A stretch of 10,851 nt of DNA from SIG480 sp045636165. Its GTDB lineage: Bacteria > Bacillota > Clostridia > Oscillospirales > JAAYXM01. The position numbers and the translations under genes were made by a program. The notes under the pieces are model-generated. The model worked only from the letters and a program-made list of their open reading frames with translations, was not told the origin of the DNA and did no database searches. The stretch's first letter is position 1; each line of letters starts with the position of its first letter. Of the stretch, positions 5,109-10,851 are shown piece by piece. The stretch lies in contig JAZTWZ010000099.1 of the NCBI GenBank assembly GCA_045636165.1, positions 1-10,851 on the forward strand. Reading direction: 5' to 3'.

Positions 5109-5139
5109 ATCAACAGTTTCCCTGTTGATTCCACAGGGA
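5109..5139 (+). other. Two mutually exclusive hairpins just after dnaA
   Basis: ATCAACAG (5109-5116) pairs perfectly with CTGTTGAT (5122-5129) over a TTTCC loop. TCCCTGT (5119-5125) can instead pair with ACAGGGA (5133-5139). The two stems share bases, so only one can form. A T-rich run starts at 5155. The first stem also sets a DnaA-box-like site in inverted orientation to a weaker copy. Confidence 0.4.
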
Positions 5140-5265
5140 TAGAGTTTGGATAACTTTTTTTGTTTTATTTTCTGTGGAAAGAGAAAAATTTATCAACAAT
5201 TGTCTTGTGATGTAATTTTCGCTTAAAACCAATACTTTGACACGGTTTTACACAGTTTCCACAGC

Positions 5266-5327
5266 CTATACTAATAATACTAAATATATATTATATTCTT
5301 TTTTTAATAAAAATATTCCTCGCAAAG
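5266..5327 (+). other. Probable DNA unwinding element with DnaA-trio-like repeats
   Basis: After the abutting boxes (ending 5263) and a GCC step comes CTA ATA ATA CTA (5271-5282), with another CTA at 5266-5268, then about 45 bases of almost pure A and T. In B. subtilis, DnaA-trios (3'-GAT-like repeats on one strand, hence CTA-like on the other) lie at this exact place between boxes and AT tract. Two of the four trios here deviate in the first base. Confidence 0.6.
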
Positions 5328-5341
5328 AAAGGAAAATCGAT

Positions 5342-6451
5342 ATGAAATTTGTATGCGAAAAATCTGTTCTCATGTCTGCCATTACGAGAACCTCGTGGGC
5401 AGTTGCTTCAAAGAGCGCAGTTCCCGTTATGGAAGGTCTTCTTATTGATGCAGGATCTGAGCTTACTCTCACGGGTTACGACCTCTCAACGGGAATTAAA
5501 GTTACGGTTCCTGCCGAAATTCAGGAGCCCGGAAAGATTGTTGTAAACGCAAAGATTTTTAATGACATCATCCGTCTTCTTCCTGATGAGCCGGTTACAT
5601 TCTCAACTGATGACAATATGTTTGCAACGGTTGTATGTAAGAATGTCCGCCACGATGTCGTATGTATGTCAGCAAAGGACTTCCCATCCCTTCCTAATAT
5701 TGAGAAGAAGTTTTTTCTCTCTCTTTCTCAGGGAGACTTAAAGCAGATGATTTCGCAGACGATTTTTGCCATAAGCGGTGACGAATCAAAGCCGGTTCAT
5801 ACAGGCTCACTTTTTGATGTTGACGGCGATAAGGTTACTGTCTGCTCCGTTGACGGCTTCCGCCTTTCTTACAGAAGCGCAGCTTGCGAGAACGAGAGTG
5901 AAGAAGTTAAATTCTCATTCGTAGTTCCGGGCGGAACTCTCAAGGAAGTTGAAAAGCTCTGCGAGGAGTCAGATGCGAAGGTTTCAATCTGCGTCGGTCA
6001 GAAGCACATTATTTTTAATCTTTCAGGCTGCATGATTATATCCCGTATTCTCGACGGTGATTTCCTTAATTACAAGAACGCTGTTCCGAAGGCTTCGGCA
6101 TTCAAGGTCCTCGTTAACCGCCGTGACCTGATTTCGGCAATCGAGCGCGTTTCAATTCTCATCAGCGAGAGAATAAAGAACCCCGTTCACTTAAACTTTA
6201 CAGAAAAAACTCTTCATATAAGCTGCCGCACGCCTATCGGTTCTTCAAAGGACGAATGTGCACTTCTCAATGCAGGCGATAATCTCGAAATCGGATTTAA
6301 CCATAAATATCTTCTCGATGCGCTCCGTGCGTGTCCGAATGACGAGGTTGAGCTTGAGCTTAATACTCATGTTGCTCCGATTGTTATTACTCCGCCCGAG
6401 AGCGAAGAATATCTCCATCTCATCCTCCCCGTAAGGCTCAAGGCTGAATAA
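5342..6451 (+). CDS. dnaN: DNA polymerase III beta subunit (sliding clamp)
   Basis: This 369-residue ring-forming clamp tethers DNA polymerase III to DNA and serves as a docking platform for repair proteins. The N-terminus MKFVCEKSVLMSAITRTSWA and SKSAVPVMEGLLIDA (about 23-37) match the clamp's first repeat. The C-terminus YLHLILPVRLKAE holds the conserved ILPVR end that lines the binding pocket. The length is normal. The frame stays open upstream to 5237, but that extension covers oriC DNA. The ATG at 5342 with AAAGG (5328-5332) before it is the right start. The gene is probably co-transcribed with dnaA, and no convincing separate promoter was found. Its stop is two bases before recF. Confidence 0.98.
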   Translation: MKFVCEKSVLMSAITRTSWAVASKSAVPVMEGLLIDAGSELTLTGYDLSTGIKVTVPAEIQEPGKIVVNAKIFNDIIRLLPDEPVTFSTDDNMFATVVCKNVRHDVVCMSAKDFPSLPNIEKKFFLSLSQGDLKQMISQTIFAISGDESKPVHTGSLFDVDGDKVTVCSVDGFRLSYRSAACENESEEVKFSFVVPGGTLKEVEKLCEESDAKVSICVGQKHIIFNLSGCMIISRILDGDFLNYKNAVPKASAFKVLVNRRDLISAIERVSILISERIKNPVHLNFTEKTLHISCRTPIGSSKDECALLNAGDNLEIGFNHKYLLDALRACPNDEVELELNTHVAPIVITPPESEEYLHLILPVRLKAE

Positions 6452-6453
6452 AA

Positions 6454-7563
6454 ATGAAAATAAAAAAGCTGTTTCTTGAAAATTTCAGAAACTATAAAAC
6501 CGCAGAGGTTTCGTTTTCAGACGGGCAGAATCTAATTTTCGGAGAAAACGCCCAGGGAAAAACGAATCTTTTAGAGGCGATTTTCTATCTTTCGTGTCTT
6601 AAGAACTTTCATTCTTCGCGTGATTTTGATGCCGTTATGCTTGGTGAAAATGAAGCGAAGATAACCGGAGAGTTTGAGGCTTATGGGCGCAATATGGAAG
6701 TAGAGCTTCGCATAAAAAACGGATCTCGTCGCCTATATGTCAACGGAATTGAGGAAAAAAGACCGTCAAACCACATAGGTCTTATAAAAACGGTTGTTTT
6801 TTCTCCCGATGACTTAAAGCTTATAAAGGACGGTCCCGCACTCCGCAGAAGATTTTTAAATATAGCGATTTCGCAGATGCGGCCGTCATATATAAAGGCT
6901 CTTGCAGAGCATAACAGGATAATTGAAAATAAGAAGAGAATTCTCAAGATGGAAGAGGACAGAGAAAAATATCTCGATTTTCTCGATGTCTTAAATGAAA
7001 AGCTTGCCGAAACCTATGCTTACATAGTCCGCGAGCGCGGAGAATTCATCCGTCAGAGCGCAGAGATTGTACGCCGCGTCGGGTTTGAAATTTCATCGGG
7101 AAGAGAAGAATTTCTTCTTACCTACGCTCCTGCAAGCTCAATAGAAAAAACGGACGACCCTGAAAACGAAAAGAAGCTTCTTTCGCATCTTAAGGCGAGA
7201 AAAAGTGCTGAACTTTCATCGTTTTCCTGCCTTATCGGCGCTCACCGTGACGATTTCTCGGTAAGCATAAACGGTAAAAGTGCGAGAGATTTTGCATCCC
7301 AGGGTCAGATCCGCTCGGTAGTTCTTGCGCTCAAGGTTGCAGAACATGAGATTTTAGAAAAAGACGGAGGCGAAGCTCCGATTCTTTTGCTGGACGATGT
7401 ACTGAGTGAGCTTGATACGAACCGCCGCGCGTTTCTCATAAACGATATAAACCGCGGTCAGACGGTAATCACGGGTTGCGACAGAGCGATGTTTAATGAG
7501 CTTTTGCACGGTAAGATTTTTACCGTCGCAAAAGGCGAGATTATAGACGAAAAGAACAAATAG
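6454..7563 (+). CDS. recF: DNA replication and repair protein RecF
   Basis: This 369-residue SMC-like ATPase helps load RecA at single-strand gaps, with RecO and RecR. Walker A GENAQGKT is at 30-37, GAHRDDF at 262-268, the ABC signature SQGQIR at 282-287 and Walker B ILLLDDVLSELD at 310-321. The charged helical middle part (about 150-200) is the short RecF arm. Length and motif order match the family. The start lies two bases after the dnaN stop, with an AAGG site inside the end of dnaN, so the two are probably translationally coupled. The small S4-domain gene (yaaA/rlbA) that sits between dnaN and recF in B. subtilis is not here. Confidence 0.97.
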   Translation: MKIKKLFLENFRNYKTAEVSFSDGQNLIFGENAQGKTNLLEAIFYLSCLKNFHSSRDFDAVMLGENEAKITGEFEAYGRNMEVELRIKNGSRRLYVNGIEEKRPSNHIGLIKTVVFSPDDLKLIKDGPALRRRFLNIAISQMRPSYIKALAEHNRIIENKKRILKMEEDREKYLDFLDVLNEKLAETYAYIVRERGEFIRQSAEIVRRVGFEISSGREEFLLTYAPASSIEKTDDPENEKKLLSHLKARKSAELSSFSCLIGAHRDDFSVSINGKSARDFASQGQIRSVVLALKVAEHEILEKDGGEAPILLLDDVLSELDTNRRAFLINDINRGQTVITGCDRAMFNELLHGKIFTVAKGEIIDEKNK

Positions 7564-7576
7564 AGAGGAGAATTTT

Positions 7577-7840
7577 ATGTTCCTCCATATAGGTAGAGGA
7601 AAGCTTATTTCAAAAAGCTCGATAATCGGAGTGTTTGACCTTGAGATAACCTCCCAGTCGAAGAGAACTAAAAGCTTCCTCTCAAAAAAAGAAAAAGCAA
7701 ACCATGTAATCAATGTATGTGACGATATTCCCCGTTCTTTCATAGTTACCCGTGAGGATAACAAGGAGCGAGTTTATATTTCGCAGATTTCACCGCAGAC
7801 TCTCCAGAAGAGATGCGAAAACCTTATAGAAGAAGAATAA
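7577..7840 (+). CDS. remB: RemB/YaaB-family (DUF370) regulator
   Basis: This 87-residue protein belongs to the DUF370 family, named YaaB/RemB in B. subtilis, where it sits between recF and gyrB as here and is linked to extracellular matrix gene control. Family marks are MFLHIGRGKLI at the start, the IIGVFDLEIT strand (16-25), and IPRSFIVT with ERVYISQISPQTLQKR (about 51-79). The start at 7577 has GAGGAG at 7566-7571, 13 bases after recF. Whether it regulates matrix genes in this organism is unknown. The related RemA protein differs in gene context, so the name rests on position plus sequence. Confidence 0.88.
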   Translation: MFLHIGRGKLISKSSIIGVFDLEITSQSKRTKSFLSKKEKANHVINVCDDIPRSFIVTREDNKERVYISQISPQTLQKRCENLIEEE

Positions 7841-7861
7841 TCCGAAGGAGTATTTTTTATT

Positions 7862-9814
7862 ATGGCAGAGAATTTTGAAAACATCGAAAATATCGATACT
7901 TCCGTTAACGGTAGCTATGACGAAAGTAATATTCAGGTGCTTGAAGGGCTTGAAGCCGTCAGAAAGCGCCCGGGTATGTATATCGGTTCAACCTCAGAGG
8001 CAGGTCTTCATCACCTTGTTTATGAGATTGTTGACAACTCTATCGACGAGGCTCTTGCAGGTCACTGCTCATGCATTACCGTGGAAATCGGCGAGGGAGA
8101 TATCATAAGTGTTGCCGACGACGGTCGAGGCATCCCGACGGGTACTCACGCGACGGGAAAGAGCGCGCTTGAGGTTGTATTTACCGTTCTCCACGCCGGC
8201 GGTAAGTTCGGCGGCGGCGGATACAAGGTATCGGGAGGTCTCCACGGTGTTGGTGCATCTGTCGTTAATGCTCTCTCGGAATGGCTCGAGGTTGAGGTAT
8301 GCGACGGCGAGAATATTCATTATATGAAGTTCCGTCGCGGTGATGTTGAAAAGCCGATTTCCGTTATCGGAAAAGGTACAAAATCGGGAACAAAGGTTAC
8401 CTTCAAGCCCGACCGCGAGATTTTTGATACTACAGTTTTTGACTATGAAACTCTCCGCAAGCGTCTCCAGCAGCAGGCGTTCCTCAATGCAGGTGTAAGA
8501 ATCGTTCTCACCGATAAGAGAGAAAAGCCCGAAGGCGAGGAAGGAAGAAGCGACGATTTCTGCTACGAGGGCGGTATCCGTTCATTCGTAGAGTTCTTAA
8601 ACGCTAAGATTAAAAAGGAAGTCGTTCACCCCGAGGTCATTTATGTTTCGGGCGAAAAGGACGATAACATAGCTGAGGTTGCTATGCAGTATAACGACGG
8701 TTATAACGCAAACATCCTCTCTTTTGCAAATAACATCAACACCACTGAGGGCGGTATGCACGAAACAGGCTTCAAGGCAGCTCTCACCCGTGTTATAAAC
8801 GACTACGCGAGAAAAAACAAGATGATAAAGGAAGACGAAAAGCTTGAGGGTACTGATATGCTCGAGGGTCTTACCTGTATTATCTCGGTTAAGGTGCTCG
8901 AGGCGCAGTTTGAGGGTCAGACGAAGACAAAGCTCGGAAACGCCGCTGTCAGAACGCTTGTTACGAATATGGTAAACGACAAGCTCTCAACCTTCTTCGA
9001 GGAAAACCCGAAGGTTGCACGCGCGATTGTCGGAAAGACGATAGATGCAGCGCGTGCCCGTGAGGCTGCCCGCCGCGCTAAGGAAAACGCGAGAAGAAAG
9101 GGTCCGCTCGATTCCCTCTCGCTTCCGGGTAAGCTTGCCGACTGTCAGGAAAAAGATCCGCGCCTTACAGAACTTTACATCGTTGAGGGTGACTCTGCAG
9201 CAGGTTCTGCAAAGGAAGGTCGCGACCGTCGCTTCCAGGCGATTCTCGCGCTCTGGGGAAAGATGCTCAATGTCGAAAAGGCAAGAGCAGACAAAATCTA
9301 CGGAAACGATAAGCTCTCCCCCGTTATCGCGGCTCTCGGCACAGGAATTCTTGCCGATTGTAACCTTGAAAAGCTCCGTTACCACAAGGTTGTCATTATG
9401 TCGGATGCCGATGTTGACGGCGCACATATCAGAACGCTTCTTTTAACCTTCTTCTTCCGATTTATGAGACCGCTTGTTGAAGCAGGGCATATCTATTTTG
9501 CAATGCCACCGCTTTATAAGGTCTATAAAGGTAAGAAAGAACAGTATGTTTACCATGACGCAGGTCTTGCCGCTGCAATCGCTGAAGTCGGTGAGGATGC
9601 GAAGATCCAGCGATTCAAGGGTCTTGGTGAAATGAACCCCGAACAGCTCTGGGAAACTACGATGAATCCCGAAAACCGAGTCCTTGCACGCGTTACGCTT
9701 GAGGATGCAATCGCTGCAGACGAAACCTTTACGCTCCTTATGGGCGAGAAGGTTGAACCGCGCCGCGAGTTCATTGAGCAAAACGCAGGCTATGTAACAA
9801 ACCTTGACATATAG
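7862..9814 (+). CDS. gyrB: DNA gyrase subunit B
   Basis: This 650-residue ATPase subunit of gyrase, with GyrA, introduces negative supercoils. The GHKL ATPase shows EIVDNSIDEA (55-64, with the catalytic Glu55 and Asn59), DDGRGIP (86-92) and GGLHGVGASVVNAL (125-138). The Toprim domain has EGDS (442-445) and DADVDG (515-520) for metal binding. The C-terminal RFKGLGEMNPEQLWETTMNP (584-603) is typical. The length is that of the short Gram-positive form. Residues 463-470 read ALWGKMLN where B. subtilis and E. coli have PL(R/K)GKILN, so Trp465 replaces a basic residue; I believe this is a lineage trait. The ATG is preceded by AAGGAG at 7844-7849. gyrA follows after 20 bases. Confidence 0.98.
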   Translation: MAENFENIENIDTSVNGSYDESNIQVLEGLEAVRKRPGMYIGSTSEAGLHHLVYEIVDNSIDEALAGHCSCITVEIGEGDIISVADDGRGIPTGTHATGKSALEVVFTVLHAGGKFGGGGYKVSGGLHGVGASVVNALSEWLEVEVCDGENIHYMKFRRGDVEKPISVIGKGTKSGTKVTFKPDREIFDTTVFDYETLRKRLQQQAFLNAGVRIVLTDKREKPEGEEGRSDDFCYEGGIRSFVEFLNAKIKKEVVHPEVIYVSGEKDDNIAEVAMQYNDGYNANILSFANNINTTEGGMHETGFKAALTRVINDYARKNKMIKEDEKLEGTDMLEGLTCIISVKVLEAQFEGQTKTKLGNAAVRTLVTNMVNDKLSTFFEENPKVARAIVGKTIDAARAREAARRAKENARRKGPLDSLSLPGKLADCQEKDPRLTELYIVEGDSAAGSAKEGRDRRFQAILALWGKMLNVEKARADKIYGNDKLSPVIAALGTGILADCNLEKLRYHKVVIMSDADVDGAHIRTLLLTFFFRFMRPLVEAGHIYFAMPPLYKVYKGKKEQYVYHDAGLAAAIAEVGEDAKIQRFKGLGEMNPEQLWETTMNPENRVLARVTLEDAIAADETFTLLMGEKVEPRREFIEQNAGYVTNLDI

Positions 9815-9834
9815 GCGAGAGAGGTAAATCATAA

Positions 9835-10851
9835 ATGGCAAAGATAAACAAAAACGACAAACCGCTCAATCATCTTGAAATTGAAAAGATTATAGATGTT
9901 GAGCTTAACCAGGAGATGAAACGGGCATATATTGATTATTCAATGTCCGTTATAGTAGGTCGTGCGCTTCCCGATGTGCGCGACGGCTTAAAGCCCGTTC
10001 ACAGGAGAATTCTCTATACAATGTATGAAGACGGTCTCACCCCGACCAATGCATACCGTAAATCTGCTACCACCGTCGGCGATGTGCTCGGTAGATACCA
10101 TCCGCACGGCGACAGCTCCGTTTACGATGCTATGGTCCGTATGGCGCAGTCTTTCTCTCTCCGTTATCCGATGGTTGACGGTCAGGGTAACTTCGGCTCG
10201 GTTGACGGCGACCCTGCTGCTGCATACCGTTATACAGAGGCGCGTCTCTCGAAGATTGCAATGGAGATGCTTGCCGATATAGATAAGGAAACGGTTGACT
10301 TCGTACCGAACTTTGACGGTTACCACGAAGAGCCGTCAGTGCTCCCGTCGCGCATTCCGTCGCTTCTCGTCAACGGAAGTAACGGTATCGCCGTCGGTAT
10401 GACTACAAATATTCCGCCGCATAACCTCGCTGAGGTAATTGATGCTGTAATTGAGGTTATAGATAACCCCGAAGCAACGCTTGCTGACCTTATGGAGCAT
10501 ATCAAAGGACCTGACTTCCCGACCGCAGGCGTTATTATGGGTATGGCAGGTATCCGTGCTGCTTACGCTACGGGTAAGGGTCATCTCAAGGTTCGCGCAA
10601 AGACTGAAATCGAAGAGTTTGACAGCGGTCGCTACCGCATAGTTGCGACAGAGCTTCCGTATATGGTCAACAAGGCTCGTCTTATCGAGCATATTGCAGA
10701 GCTTGTAAAGAACAAGGTAATAGAGGGTATCACGAATATCCAGGATGAATCAAGCCGTGAGGGTATGCGCGTTGTAATCGAGCTTTCAAGAAGCGCAAAT
10801 CCGCAGGTTGTTCTCAACTCGCTCTTTAAGCATACACAGATGCAGTCAACA
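9835..10851 (+). CDS. gyrA: DNA gyrase subunit A, 3' end beyond the window
   Basis: The first 339 codons of the DNA-cleaving gyrase subunit are visible; the frame is open to the right edge. The start ATG at 9835 has GAGAGG at 9819-9824. The N-terminus holds YSMSVIVGRALPDVRDGLKP (35-54). The quinolone-contact region is HPHGDSSVYDAMVRMAQ (89-105): Ser94 and Asp98 stand at the E. coli Ser83 and Asp87 places, so no common target-resistance change is visible. The catalytic tyrosine is Tyr133, preceded by Arg132, in AAAYRYTEARL (128-138). GyrA and ParC are alike here, but adjacency to gyrB after remB supports GyrA. Confidence 0.98.
   Translation, partial: MAKINKNDKPLNHLEIEKIIDVELNQEMKRAYIDYSMSVIVGRALPDVRDGLKPVHRRILYTMYEDGLTPTNAYRKSATTVGDVLGRYHPHGDSSVYDAMVRMAQSFSLRYPMVDGQGNFGSVDGDPAAAYRYTEARLSKIAMEMLADIDKETVDFVPNFDGYHEEPSVLPSRIPSLLVNGSNGIAVGMTTNIPPHNLAEVIDAVIEVIDNPEATLADLMEHIKGPDFPTAGVIMGMAGIRAAYATGKGHLKVRAKTEIEEFDSGRYRIVATELPYMVNKARLIEHIAELVKNKVIEGITNIQDESSREGMRVVIELSRSANPQVVLNSLFKHTQMQST

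Larger units (their letters stand above)
5097..5341 (+). other. oriC: Replication origin (oriC) region with DnaA-box cluster
   Basis: The dnaA-dnaN gap is AT-rich and holds 9-mers close to the DnaA box TTATCCACA. TTATCAACA occurs at 5107-5115 and 5190-5198 (one mismatch each). TTATCCAAA lies on the minus strand at 5145-5153 (one mismatch), and CTTTCCACA on the minus strand at 5173-5181. TTTTACACA (5246-5254) directly abuts GTTTCCACA (5255-5263). The last pair is followed by a trio-like element and an AT tract, the arrangement known for the B. subtilis unwinding site. No perfect consensus box is present, so each site may be weak and cooperative. Confidence 0.8.

Noticed and set aside
5237..5272. 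TTGACA at 5237-5242 as a dnaN promoter -35
   Set aside because: The nearest good -10 (TATACT, 5267-5272) is 24 bases away, too far for sigma-A.
5237..5341. 35-residue upstream extension of dnaN
   Set aside because: It lies over DnaA boxes and AT-rich origin DNA. The clamp family begins MKFxCEK at 5342, with a proper ribosome site.

Overview
The window holds the chromosomal replication origin neighbourhood of a low-to-mid GC Gram-positive bacterium. The evidence is a divergent layout: yidC-yidD-rnpA-rpmH reads leftward and dnaA-dnaN-recF-remB-gyrB-gyrA reads rightward. This order is conserved in Bacillota. RemB (DUF370), a YidC with no N-terminal extra-cytoplasmic domain, and strong purine-rich ribosome binding sites point to Clostridia. 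An anaerobic gut lineage such as Oscillospirales/Ruminococcaceae is my inference from general protein flavour, not a proven assignment.

Left arm (1-1690, minus strand). rpmH (L34, 44 codons, too short for most ORF finders) has a clear sigma-A promoter at 1660-1689. rnpA follows after two hairpins, one of them terminator-like. rnpA and yidD overlap by ATGA, and yidC runs off the left edge. Together they make ribosomal protein L34, the RNase P protein, and two membrane-protein insertion factors.

Accessory insert (about 1776-3697, plus strand). Between rpmH and dnaA, where many relatives have only regulatory DNA, sit two AT-rich genes. The first encodes a 384-residue protein whose last ~125 residues resemble, from memory, the polymorphic toxin type 44 (Ntox44) domain. 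The second encodes a 143-residue membrane-anchored protein that is the natural candidate for its immunity partner. The pair ends in a strong terminator and is bracketed by a 36-bp direct repeat (34/36 identical). Each repeat copy carries a palindrome and an extended -10 element. The toxin leader contains a 25-codon ORF with a good Shine-Dalgarno sequence and three hairpin/palindrome structures. This insert is the most interesting part of the window.

Origin and replication genes (3700-10851, plus strand). dnaA has its own promoter, with a DnaA-box-like 9-mer between -35 and -10, suggesting autoregulation. The 245-bp dnaA-dnaN gap holds about six DnaA-box-like 9-mers, two of them abutting, followed by a DnaA-trio-like stretch and an AT-rich tract. 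This fits the unwinding side of oriC as known in Bacillus subtilis. dnaN (sliding clamp), recF (gap repair), remB (regulator), gyrB and the first 339 codons of gyrA follow with short gaps, as in an operon. The S4-domain gene usually found between dnaN and recF is absent.
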